Positions 45,442 to 57,131 of a DNA stretch of 64,000 nt are shown piece by piece. The number at the start of each line of letters is the position of its first letter. Within the stretch, counting starts at the first letter, position 1. This DNA is from Diplosphaera chodatii (Eukaryota > Chlorophyta > Trebouxiophyceae > Prasiolales > Stichococcaceae), in the NCBI GenBank assembly GCA_032358165.1, contig JAALGY010000023.1, positions 930,001 to 994,000 on the forward strand. Direction: 5' to 3'. Both the position numbers and the translations under genes were made by a program. Below the pieces are notes generated by a model. The model was not told where the DNA came from, searched no databases, and worked only from the letters and a program-made list of their open reading frames with translations.

Positions 45442-48089
45442 ATGGGGGCCTACCTCTCCCAGCCGGTGACGGAAAAGGAGACGGTCACTGGGGAGGGCGC
45501 AACGGTGCAGTATGCGGTCTCCAGCATGCAGGGCTGGCGCAGGACCATGGAGGACGGTGAGCCAGACCCGCCGGACGCCTGCCCGCTTGCTTTACGGGCA
45601 CCGTGCTCCCTGCCGGCCAGACCTGTTTGCAGTACTCGATCATGGCCGACCAGCCCTTGGGTGGACGGCGCAATAGTGGCATCAGCTTGCCGCTTGATAA
45701 CGTAGCCTGAGCAGGCCGCTGGGAGGCGCTGTCCCCCAGGCCGCGGGGACTGCTGACTTGTGCTGGGCATGATCAGCCGCTTGGGATGCCCGCTCCAGCC
45801 GGCACAGCCGCTTAACAGGTTGCTTTGTGTGACAGTGGCATCCATTTGTGTGTGCAGCGCACGTCGCGGTGACGCAGCGCCAGGACGACATAGAAGTCGG
45901 CATCTTTGGGGTGTTCGATGGCCATGGTGCGTGCTGTTGCACCCTGCTGTACACCCTTGCAGGGTCAGAAGTACCATGTGGTAAGGTTGTGCAATGCTGC
46001 TGTGCTGTGCTGTGACGGCTGCCTAGCAAAGGGGTGCCTGGCCCCGCCCTCTGCATGCGCATCGATCTGGCGCCCTTCTGGGTTCTCAACACAACTGGCC
46101 ACCTGCTCTGCAGGCGGGGCCGAGGTCGCAAAATTCTGCCAGGAGCACATAGCGGATGAGCTCACGCAGATGGAGCAGTATCGGCAGGGCAAAGTGGGGG
46201 AGAGCCTTGTGCGGGTACGCATGCATGTTACTGTGGCTTACCTTGGGCGTTACGCACCTTGGAACATATAGCAAAGGCATGCACGTGCATGCACTCCAGC
46301 GCGCTTGCATGCGATTGCTCGAATGCTAATACCGTGTCAGGATGCCATTTCAGGTGTTCCATCGCATGGACGAGATGCTGCGCGAGGAGAAGTTTGCAGC
46401 GGACCTGGAGGGGTACCGCGGCGCGCCGGCTCAGGCGCCCAACGCCGCGGCTGGCGGCGCCGCAGCAGCATCAGACAGCGGCGCGGGCAGCGCCGAGGCA
46501 GCCGGCCCGGAGTCAGGTCAGGGGCCTGCCCCGCATCGCTTGCCCCTGGGCCTACCAGGAGATGGTTGTGCAAGCTTGGGCAAGCAAAACATTGGTAAGC
46601 TTGCCACTGACGCTTCCTGCTTCCTTGGCTGCGCAGAAGGGCCCACAGCCGAGCAGCAGCAGACCCTGGACGTCATGAAGCGCATTCTGGAGATCAAGCG
46701 CATGGTGACGGAAGGGGCGGGCGGGAATATGGGACAGCAGCAGCAGCAGCAGCAACAGCCCAGCAGTGGCGCTGGCAGGTGAGGATCGGCAACCTCGAGG
46801 GTTTGTGGCTATCATGGGCTTTGACGGGGCCAGGAGACACTGCATGTGAGCGGTGGTGGCAGATGATGCCGTGACACCCAGCGACACGCCGAAACCTTCA
46901 CAACACATATGTGCATGCACTTGTGGATGCAGGGGCGCGCTTGGGCGCCTGACAGGGCCGGGGGGCATTGCGGCAGGGGGCACAGGCCCAGTCGACGAGG
47001 CAAAGCTGAGCGGAAGCCCTGAGGAGTCGAGCAGCGAGCAGTGCGGCCAGGTAGCCGTGAGCATCAACCACATGATTCAAGGCTGCAAGCGGTGTCAAAG
47101 CTGCTGCTGCTTTACATGGCCGCTCACTGCAACTGCTGCAAACCCCTTCCCATATCCCCTGCTGCAGGTCGGCTGCACAGCGGTACTGGCAGTGATGAAG
47201 GGGCGCGAGCTGTTTGTCGCAAATGCTGGTGACTCGCGGGCAGTGCTGGGGCGCGCCGGCACAGCGGTGGCGCTGAGCGAGGACCACAAGCCAGCGTCCA
47301 CCTCCGAAAAGCAGCGCATCACCGACGCCGGCGGCTTTGTCAGCGAGGTGGGCTTATGGCGGCCATGTACACTCCTTGGGCCAAATCCCTCCAGCGCACA
47401 GCGCACAGAGAGTCAACAATTGTGGTGCATCAATGCTAATGTGCACCGTCTGCTGAACATGCGTGCAGGTGGGCGGTGTGACACGGGTGAATGGCAACCT
47501 GAATCTGTCGCGTGCCATTGGTGATCTGCGGTACAAGGGCAATGGGGACATCCCGCCCGAGAAGCAGATCATCACTGCGCAGGTGCAGAGACGCCCTGCC
47601 CCTTCCCGAGCCACCTGAGCACTTGCTGTTCATTTGTAGCTGCTCAGAGCAGCAATCATGGCCGGCCTTCAGTGGCATCTGCTCATTGTTCCTTGGTAAG
47701 TAGAGGATGCATTCCCCCTTGCAGCCCGACGTGCGCCGGGTGCAGCTCACCCCTGCCGACCGCTTCCTGCTTCTGGCATGCGATGGCATCTGGGATGTGA
47801 TGACCAATCAGCAGGTGTGCTCTGGACCTCTTGCATCCAGCCGAGTTTGTCGAGCAGTCTCGGTCCCTGCAAGAATGCATACGGCAATCTCCTCTTTCGC
47901 ATGTCTGATGTGTTTGGTGTTGCATCATCACAGGCAGTCGAGTTCGTCAACACGAGGCTGGACCGGGGCATGGAGACAGGTGCTATCTGTGTTGAGCTGC
48001 TGGACGCCTGCCTGGCCAAGAACCCCAAGGAGGCCCGCGGCATCGGCTGCGACAACATGACCGCCAACATAGTGGTGTTCAAGAAGTGA
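45442..48089 (+). CDS. PP2C-family protein phosphatase, PPM1G-like
   Basis: Metal-dependent Ser/Thr phosphatase. Ten exons (45442-45556, 45858-45926, 46114-46214, 46354-46516, 46637-46778, 46933-47050, 47168-47347, 47469-47582, 47725-47814, 47934-48089) join in frame to 415 residues. It starts MGAYLSQP, like animal PPM1G, with a Gly2 that could be N-myristoylated. PP2C motifs: [24 protein letters not shown] (metal Asp near 59), [11 protein letters not shown] (near 257), [33 protein letters not shown], and [12 protein letters not shown] with the metal Asp near 404. Between the first and second halves lies a disordered insertion of about 110 residues (roughly 120-235), Ala/Gly/Gln-rich with an eight-Gln run. 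This is the position where PPM1G carries its acidic insert, though here it is not strongly acidic. Confidence 0.93.
46736..46760 (+). repeat. CAG microsatellite coding polyglutamine in the PP2C insert
   Basis: A run of CAG/CAA codons gives eight consecutive Gln residues within the PP2C insertion. Length variation between strains would not disturb the catalytic fold. Confidence 0.8.
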
Positions 48090-48563
48090 GCGGGGACTGC
48101 AGCAGCGCAGCAACGATGACGGGCACCGCCCATGGCCAGCTAGTGAGGTCTCAGCATTTGAGCAGGTGCAAGGCACTGCGGATAGCGTTTGATCTGCAGG
48201 GTGTCAGCTGCCTCCATCGTGCATCTTGCATCAGCAATTGCTATATGTCAGAGAAGTAGACATCCGTCCCGGTTGGGCTTGTGGCTTGCATGCCACCGGC
48301 TGCAGACGGACATCACGACGGGCATCTTTGATGTTCCTGCTGTTCGCAGCAGTCAGCAGATCTTCACTTTGAGCTCGCAATATCAGTCAGTACAGGCTGT
48401 TTCTACCATGCTCTTGAGCAACTCTCTGGCAAATAGTCATCGCCAGCTGTACGGCGGCTTGGCGCGCGCATGATCCAGTGCGCAATCACAGCACCGCCTG
48501 CACGCTTCCTGAATGTGGCCTCTATGCTTGCAATCCGACTGTGGTTCCCAGACAGGGCTGCAC
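48090..48563. other. Convergent intergenic region between PP2C and CYP71 genes
   Basis: A 474-base spacer with both 3' UTRs. No TGTAA was recognised on either strand and no coding feature was seen. Confidence 0.45.
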
Positions 48564-51500
48564 TCAGGTCTCAACACTTGCGCGATTTTCCACGTTTATT
48601 ATCTTAATTTCTTCAACTGGTTTGTCATTGCGGTCTGTCTTGGCCTTCTCGATGTTGAGCACCACATCTGTGCCCTTGACCACGCGGCCAAACACCGTGT
48701 GCTTGTTGTCCAGCCACGGTGTCGGGACAGTCGTAATGAAGAACTGCAACAGAGCCACCACCCTGTCACTTGGATTGCATGCGGAGGTATGCATGCACAC
48801 CCAAAATCATGTGCAGCGTGTTGGCGCATGCAGTTGCGAGATATCTGAGGGATGGTGCAGATCAACAACATCTAAGTACCTGGCTGCCGTTTGTGCCCGG
48901 GCCCGCATTGGCCATGGATAGGGTGAAGGGCCGGTCATGCCGAAGGTCTCGGCTGATCTCATCCCCAAACTCCCCACCCCAGATGGACTGCCCACCAGTG
49001 CCATCCCCTGCATGTAGTAGTCCTCCAGTGTTGCACTGGACCCAGTGTCAGAGCGCCATGTCAACTGGGGCGAAGTGTCAAAGCAGAAACTGGCCTGCCA
49101 TGCAGCTTACTGCAGTGCTTCAGAGGGTGACCGCTGTAGCAGGCGCACCAAGAGGGTCTCCAGTCTGGAGCATGAAGCCCTTGATGACGCGGTGGAACAC
49201 GATGTTGTCGTAGTAGCCATTGCGGGCATGCGTTGTAAAGTTTTCCACGGTCTGCAGGTGAGGCGCGCAGCCGCCTCAGTGATGAGATCATATGCATTCA
49301 CAGCAGTGCAGCTGGCCGAAAGCAGCAGTCTGGGGACACTCATGATTGTATCATGTTGACATAGCGGACGCAGCAGTCCTGAGCAGTACCACCGCATCTT
49401 TGCACCTTGGGGCACTCGTCCGGGAACAGGCGGACCCAGATGTCCCCGCGGGTGGTGTGGATGATGGCCCCGCGCGGCAGCGTGGCCGCCGCCGCCCCGC
49501 CGTCGTCCTCAATCGGCACCAGCTCGTCAGCCGTCGGCTTCTCGTTGAAGACGTCCCTGCAGCACAAACCGTAACAATTCATGAGGCATGCAGGAGCGCC
49601 AATGAGTTTCACAGCAAGGTTGCCTCAAACAGCAGAGGCACGGGGCCGTGTTGACGGCACGGCATTGCGGCAGGCAGCACACTACTGCAGCAGGTTGCAG
49701 CAGAAACTGCTGCGCAGCTCCCTGGCATTGGGTGAGGGCACAGAAGCACGGCAGGCGCACCGGCTGGCGCCCACGTCCTCCGCGTCCTCCGGCTCGCGCG
49801 GCGTGAACAGGTACAGCCGCTGCTTGCCGTACGCGCACGTCAGCAGCAGCGGGTCCCGCTCGCCCTGCTTGCTGCCCGGGCGCGCCGACCTGGACCGCAG
49901 CTTCGAGGCGCCCCCCTGCGCAACGCCAGGTCGGGCTCCAGAAGCTGTCTGTATGGACTTGAGCTTGTGACGTGCAGTGGAGAGGTGCAGCACAGCCGGC
50001 ATGTGCAGACGGACCCGGCCAACGACAGCTGCGCCAGGGTGGAAAGAGGGCAGCACCTGACACCCATGCCACAAGCAGCGGAACAGCGGCTGTGCACCTG
50101 ATACAGCGCCACCCGCAGGAACCGCTCTGTGTTCTCCACCTTCCCCAGCAGCCGCGCCACCCGGTTGGTCACCAAGTTCACCACCTGGCGCCGGCGGCAG
50201 ACGTGGCTGATAGCAGCGTGCGGGCAACAACTAGCTGGGTTGCTGAGGCAGGCAGCACAGCAAGCAGGATGTCCAGCAGGGTTTGCCAACGCACAAACAA
50301 CTCCTACCTTGATGCCCAGCAGGCCTGCAAAGATGATGAAGTTGCCGGACTCATCGAAGATGGCATTCGGCATCGGCGCCTGCAACAGCAAATGTGCCCA
50401 GCATTGCCAGAGCAGCCAATTGATGACGCGGCCTACGTATTACTGTCGGACAAAGAGTGGCAGACACAGCACATGATCATCAGTATTGCAGCGCACGCAG
50501 AAGCACCCACGGCATGACCCACCTCTTCGTCTGCGACGAGCTCGCGCTCCACTGCCAGGCGGCGCCCGAAGTCGATGGGCTCCAGCTTGAGCGCCTCGCC
50601 GCCGTGGCGCTGCAGCTCTGCGGCCGCCTCCGGCGACTCATCATAGCTGCGCCGCAGCTTGCCGCTGGCGAAGCTGAACACCCGCACCCTCCTGCGGATC
50701 CCAACAACGTGATATATCTCAGCTCGACAGCATAAGCAGAGCAGCCTGACGGCACACAGCACTGAGCAGCTTGTAGATGGCGTCAGAGTGCGCCTGTCTC
50801 CCTGACAGCCTGCAGCAGTCTTGAGGGCTGACAAGGTGGAGAAGCGTACCTGTCCACACAGAACATGGCAAACTGTGTGCCGTCACGGCTGACATCCAGG
50901 CTGGCTGCTGTCGTCTTGGCCTTCGCCAGCGCATACAGGTCGGTGTCCAGCTTGCTGTCGAAGGCCACCGCGTCTGTTGGGAAGGCGTGGCTGCTGGCAT
51001 CCCAGTACTCGATGACACCTGCAAACCCACAGTGTTGGCTTTGTGCCTCACATCACCCTGCAGACAGGAGCATGCAGCCTTGCAAAGATGAGCTCCACAG
51101 TGCAGTCCGCAAGGACCTGAGCACCTTTGGCGTCTACCGAGACGACTGTGCTGCACGCTTCGTTGAAGCGCATGGCGTGCACTGGGTGCCGGTGTCCGGC
51201 AAAGCTGCCCACTGGGTCGTTGCCGCCCGAGCGTGCGTCGTACACATGCACGGTGCCAGACTCCGCATCTGAGATGGCGAGCTTTGCCTGTGCCTGGCCC
51301 CTCTGCAATATGTGAGGAGCAAAAAACTCAGTTGTGTCACATCGTGCAGTAAGCATGCGGTGGCATAGCAGATGTCAGGATGCTCAGTGCTAACCGGCAC
51401 CACGAATGCAGATGTCGCACCCTGAAGATCCACTCCGCAGCTTTCGGCACGAATGGCAGCTTCAGCATGAGCACCATGTCGAAGCCAGGCACATCAAAGA

Positions 51501-52382
51501 CCTTCACTGACTGATCCCGTGAGATGGTCACCAGCAGCGAGCCATCGTTGCTGACTGCCATGCCTGTTGGAGCGCCAAGTGTGTGAACTGTGTGAGCCGA
51601 GGTCAATTCTGATGCGCAGTAGGCCAATGGTTGCGCAATAGAGTTGGGACCTGCCGCTGCATTTCTCATAGGAAAGCAAAAGCACGGAGTTGCTCACCGT
51701 CGATGGGCCCCTTGTGCGCACGAAAGTGCTTCACAAACTCCACCCCACTGGGCCGCTTCTTCCAGAACTTCAGGTGCCCGTCAGCGGAGCCCGTCAGCAG
51801 CATGTCGCAGGCGGCCGCGACCGCGACGTGCGTCACCGCATCGCGGTGCATGAAGCTGCGCTCGTACATGCTGGCTGATGGCACCCCCTCCAAGTATGCC
51901 GCCTCGTGCTCCAGCACCTGTGACGCAAGTGCACGCCGCTTGCTCCATGTGTGTGCGTTGCATATACTGCACTACTACTGCCACGGGTTAAGTTTGAAGA
52001 GTTGCGGCAACAGTCTTCTAGAATTTCAGCCCAGGCCTGTTCCAAGCCAGCTGGCGCTGCACCTTCCGCTTCTTCGTGGGTGGCGGCGCCGGGCCGAGCA
52101 GGTCGCCGTCCTCCCCTTCTGACGCGTCCTCAGGTCCAGGGGGCGGCGGCCCCGTGAGGTCCCCATCGTCGCCCTCTGCCTCTGCCTCCTCTGCACACTC
52201 CCCAGCCAAATTCAAGCACTGCCCATGCCGGGCCTCCGGCGTCATGCAGGCTGTTTGAGGGCACGCAGGCACAGCCAGTGCAGTTGCGCAGCGGACTCAC
52301 CTGCTATAGGGTCAAGGCCCGCAACAGTGTTGTCCGCGTCCCGCTCTCGCTTTAAACCGCCATTGCTGTCGCCGTCCGCCAT
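48564..52382 (-). CDS. WD40-repeat cyclophilin (CYP71/PPWD1 type peptidyl-prolyl isomerase)
   Basis: Nuclear cyclophilin with N-terminal WD40 repeats; the plant relative CYP71 binds histone H3 and affects gene silencing, and animal PPWD1 is spliceosome-linked. Fourteen minus-strand exons (52301-52382, 52063-52190, 51698-51917, 51421-51563, 51125-51302, 50850-51018, 50523-50691, 50308-50379, 50098-50184, 49761-49948, 49406-49556, 49149-49251, 48880-49007, 48564-48743) join in frame to 665 residues. The acidic start carries PPPTKKRK, a likely nuclear signal. WD40 blades: [80 protein letters not shown]. The cyclophilin domain fills the last about 160 residues: [86 protein letters not shown]. The catalytic Arg of FHRV and the FFI motif are intact, so isomerase activity is likely. 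Confidence 0.95.
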
Positions 52383-53238
52383 GGCAGCGCGCCGCTACCG
52401 CCGCAGCGTGCCGCTACCTCCGCCAGTAACGGAGGCTGGCGTTTTCTAGTCAGCAGTTAAAGACTCTGAATTTTCACAGGGGGCCCTTCACACTTTCGCT
52501 GAGTCTACGGACTCGGCCCCAGCATGCTGTAGCACGGCGCAGACGGCAGGATCAGCCAAAGATCAAGGAGCCCAGTGCACGGTGTGCTTGCGCAGTAGTA
52601 TACGGGCTTCCTGCACGTTGAGCTGGCAGCACAGGCAGTGTACATGAGCAGATAGCATAAGCTCTCAACCGGTGTCTGCTCTACTACTGGCATCCCAGTG
52701 TGAAATGTTCAGGGGTTCCACACATGGTACACACCCGGGGGAGGTGAGGAGTACGGCACTGTGTGTCACCATGAGTGTACCCGGTACCCCAGCCGAGCCA
52801 GCTACACCTTCCACGTCCAACATCCCCCCACACAACGGGGAATGGAAGCTTCTTCCCCTTGGTCCCCCCTGTCCTTCACTGGTTTTCACGCGCCAGGCAA
52901 ACACACACACGCTTGCGATGATGTGCGGCCCCGCGGCTGGCCATGGACAGCGACATATGCGTCGCTGAGTGAGGCGCAAGCGGCCATCGTGCTAGTGATG
53001 GAGTTCCTCGTGGGAAGGAGCTCATTCCCGAGACACACGACTCTACAGGTGTGTGGCCCTGCTGTCGCCCATGGCTGGCACCTATTTGTGCTGCGGCCTT
53101 CTGCGATACGTTTGGACCCAGACATGCAGTTTGCCCAGCAGTTGCTCACTCAGACAGGAGTCGCTAACACTTCAGATGTGTGATTCCTGGTACCATGAAG
53201 TTGCCATGTGGCAGGCGTTAACGCTGGGACTTGTTGCA
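52383..53238. promoter_or_regulatory. Divergent intergenic region between CYP71 and ACR genes
   Basis: 856 bases between divergent starts. An unsplit upstream frame runs into the ACR first exon from 53053, so the ACR mRNA may start here or have an earlier exon. No domain was recognised in it. Confidence 0.4.
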
Positions 53239-56184
53239 ATGCAGCACTATGGTGACTGGAAGGTGGCAGAGGTGGAGAGCAGGAGCCAGCACGGTTCGGG
53301 GCAGGCAAAACTGTGTTTGGATTTCGAGACGCTGGCACTGCGGGTGGAGCCGCCCGTGGTCAGCGTCGAGGCGCGAGAGGATGCCACAGTTGTTACAGTC
53401 GACTCGGCCAACATGCCCGGCATCCTCGTGGAGGTAAGCTTCCGCGTACACAAAGCAACCTTTCGCCTGCGGTTTAACACGAGCGGGGGGCCACCCCCGC
53501 CTCGGTTTCTGGCCTGGGAAGCGGCGCGGTCTGCGCAGAGACGCTTCTCGTGTGCATAGCAGCCGTTTGCCGCTGTCTGCACTCCTGCGCCTGCATTTCC
53601 ACGGCTGATTCGGCCGGCTGACGGGTTTTACGTGTTTTGGCTCTCGCAGCTTGTGCAGCACTTCACGGAGGCAGGCCTGTGCGTGAAGACCGCCAAGGTG
53701 TCCAGCGAGAGCTCCTGGTTCCTCGACGGTGCGTTTGCCGCCTGCACCGCACTTTGTTGCGTCCGGGCACCCCTTGGGAGGCCCACGTGCTGGGGTCCAC
53801 CCCGCCTGCGCCACAAGACCGGATCAGCGGCAGCCCACCGTTGCTGGCCCCTGATCTTGGGGCCCAGATGCCATGCGTTGCTGCTGCACCTGCACCTGGT
53901 CCACCTGCGCGTCGGCACTGGCTGCCGTATGGCAGGTTTTTGACCCTTCACAATGTGTGCATCTGGCACGGAGTCAGTGCCCCTGCACGCATGACACTGA
54001 CAGCTCTGCTTCTATCTGTGCAGTGTTTGAGCTGACGGAGGTTACGGGCGGCCCGGTGCTATGTCCACGGAAGATAGACGGCATAAAAAAGGTGCGGATG
54101 CATCGTGCTCGATGGTGCATCATCTGCACGCACAGCATGCATGGAGACATAGCTGCATCAGCATGACCTTGAGCCGTAACGCTTCATCTGTATTGCCGGT
54201 GTACCTGTCGGTGATCTGTTACCACGCTCGTGCATGACTGGCTACTGCATACAGTATGTCACGTAGTACAGCTGCCTGGGCAGCTGTGCCTGCAAACCGT
54301 CACAAACACTGCTTGCAAAACTATGCAGATGCTGAACGTCAACTTCGGGCTGGAGGAGGACGTGATCGCCAATGGCGACCTGACCGATGATCCGCACCGT
54401 GTGGAGACGACGGTGTTCGAGCTGGCTGGCCCCGACCGCCCGGGCCTTCTGGCAGACGTCACCCAGCTGCTGACCACCAACGACTGCGACGTCCGCTCCG
54501 CAGCGGTGTGTGCACAACAAGCCATGGCGATGCAGCATGCATAGGCCTAAAAGGATGTGTTGTTCCGCAGCACCGCTGGCCCCGCTTGTTGCCTGCTCTG
54601 CATACTGACACAGCGGATTTGGGGACGCAACCTCACACTGTTGTAGGCTCACGGGCGGCATGTCTCCGTTGCAGGTGTGGACGTACGCCAGCCGGGTAGC
54701 ATTCGTGCTCAGCGTGACGGCAAAGGGACAGCCCATCCACGAGGACATCAGACTGCAGCGCCTGCAGCAGCTCCTGCTGCTCAGGATGAGCCCAGACGGC
54801 CACGCCACCGTGAACACCCACAAGGTGCGCTGCGGGGCCACCGTTCCTTGGTAGGTGACAAGCATGCTGTGCTCGTGCAGTGCCGCTAAAGGGTATGCCT
54901 GATGGATGATCATGCGGTGTCTGTTCTGTGCAGGTGCGAGGCGAGGTCCACCATGACAGGCGGCTGCACCAGCTGATGCTATCGGAGGCGGAGAGCCGCT
55001 ACGACCTGTCGGCCAGCCGGGGCGTGGCGTACAGCAGCAGCCCGCCGCTGTCCACCGGGGCCCAGTGCTCCGACAGCGCCGGCAGCGTGCACAGCGACCT
55101 GGCTGCAGCGGTCGCCGCTGGCGCCATTCCCAGCTCAGAGGACCTGTTTAGGTGTGCACGCGACGCATGCACACGACGTCATACTATGTACTGTGGATGG
55201 TCATGATGAGAGAATGTGCATGACAGCAGGGATGCTGATCACTGTGGGTTGCTGGACGCTGTGTACCACAGTCGGTGACGTTTCTATGTCCTGCAATGTC
55301 CACAGGTCGCCAAAGGCGGGGCGGCCCGACGTGGACATCACATACTGCGGGCGCAGTCTGTACTGGATGGTGGACATCAAGTGCAAGGACCGCCCTAAGC
55401 TGCTGTTCGACACCGTGTGCACGCTGGCGGACTGCGGGTACGATGTGTTCCACGCCACCATCGACAGCGAGGGCGGCTTCGCGCACCAGGAGGTTCGCGG
55501 CTTGCCCCTCTTGCAAAGTCGGGCGTAGCCAATTGCGAGGACCTGCCCTGCGACATGAGTGCAGCGCGGTCATGCAGTTTTCTTTTGTGCTCTCCAGGCG
55601 CCAGAGTCTCGCTTGTATGCCGCACTGCTCCTTCCTGTGCTTTGGCTTGACACTCACTCCTTTCGCTGCAGTTCTATGTGCGGCCGCAAGGCGGGGTGCA
55701 GACCTTTGACGAGTCTCGGGCAGCGCGGCTGCGTGCGATGGTGGTCGCGTCTGTGCAGCGGCGGCACCCGAAGGGGCTGAAGGTCCATGTGCACAGCGTT
55801 GACCGCTACGGCTGCCTGGCCGCGCTCACGCGCGTGCTGAAGGCCGCCAACCTCTCTGTCACCCGTGCAAAGGTGAAGACATACGCAGTGAACAACAGCA
55901 GCGGGCACACGTTCTACGTGATGAACGCTGACGGCAGCGCCCCGGACCGTGCCATTGTGGAGGAGGCGTGCAGCGCCATCGGCGGCCGCCTCGTTGACAG
56001 CGGGGATGAGGCGAGCAGCTGCAGCCCGATGGAGGGCGGCAACCGCCCCGGCAAGGGCAGCCTGGGCGCGCAGCACAGGTTCAGCTTCTCCATCCTGTCG
56101 CGGCAGTGGCAGACCGGGTGGCGCGGCTCCCCCGGCGACTCCTCCGGCAGCCCGCTGGACGGCCACCGCGGCACCCCGCCCTGA
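53239..56184 (+). CDS. ACT-domain repeat protein (ACR family)
   Basis: ACR proteins bind amino acids through tandem ACT domains and are thought to act as sensors in plants; no catalytic domain is present. Eight exons (53239-53433, 53650-53728, 54024-54091, 54329-54505, 54675-54824, 54934-55151, 55306-55492, 55672-56184) join in frame to 528 residues. Four ACT domains are visible: 1 near 48-105 (VVTVDSANMPGILVE then LVQHFTEAGLCV), 2 near 141-205 (VFELAGPDRPGLLADVTQLL), 3 near 314-370 (MVDIKCKDRPKLLFDTV), 4 near 393-455 (HVHSVDRYGCLAALTRVL). A Ser/Ala-rich linker separates domains 2 and 3, and a Gly/Ser-rich tail follows domain 4. The start at 53239 is the last ATG before domain 1; an upstream exon is possible. 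The ligand cannot be told from sequence. Confidence 0.9.
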
Positions 56185-57131
56185 GCGCTGCACGCCGCAG
56201 GAGGGCCACCCTGCAGCAGGGTGCGTGGCGCGGCTGCCCCAGCTGGCAGCGCACCCCGCCACTGCGTGATTGGCCTCCGCCGGCGCCTGCCGGGGCCTGC
56301 CATGCAGCTCCCTGGTGCTGCGTCCAAAACTCAGCGACTGCCAGGCGTGACAGACCCAGTGCCACAGCCGACACATCCGCTCAGCCTTGGCGCTGCAGCC
56401 TGCTTGGACGGGTGTGCAGAACCCTGGCGCTGATTTGCTTTATACTAGTCTATTGGCCTGCTCTTGGGTCTCCAAGGGTCGCCCCTAATGAGCAGCAGGA
56501 AGCACCGAAGTGTACAGTACCCAAGTATGGGGTTGGAAGCTGGATGCCCCCCTTGGCCACTGCCCGTGGTGGGGGCCAGCGGTGCGCTTGGCCTGTGCGT
56601 GCGCGCCACTCAGCATGCGGTACACTATTGACAAATAGCATTGGTCAGAACGAAGACGCTTTGTTGCAGTCAGATTGCGCAGGAAGTCGCGCATCAGCCG
56701 GGGGTTTTGTCGGTTAGAAATGGGGTGGGTTTCAGGGCTGCTGGCTATGCACTCGAGGAATGCCGGCGCATCAGTGTCACATCGTTCTTACGCTGGCAAG
56801 CGGCCAGACTACGACAGATGGCATCATTCCAGCTCGTGATGCCCTTCGAGGGGCAATCAAATGATATCTGGGGAGCAGGGATAAATTTGCACAGCTGGTT
56901 TGGGCCCATTAGTTTGACCATCATTAACATGGACCGAGCACTAGGCCGGCGCTGTGAAGCACAACCACAGTCAAGCTTGTTTGTTGCTTGCGGTTCAGGT
57001 CGTCCTGTAACCAGCACAGCAGGGGCCATGTGTCAAGTGCACAAGTACATCAGCCACACCACTACAAGATGGTTCACTTTACGATTAGTACACGAGTTAT
57101 ATATATAATGCCAGGCTGCGACGGTCATGCA
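56185..57131. other. Convergent intergenic region between ACR and MaoC genes
   Basis: 947 bases with both 3' UTRs. TGTAA at 57006-57010 is the only clear plus-strand poly(A) word and would give a long ACR 3' UTR of about 820 bases. Nothing else was recognised. Confidence 0.45.
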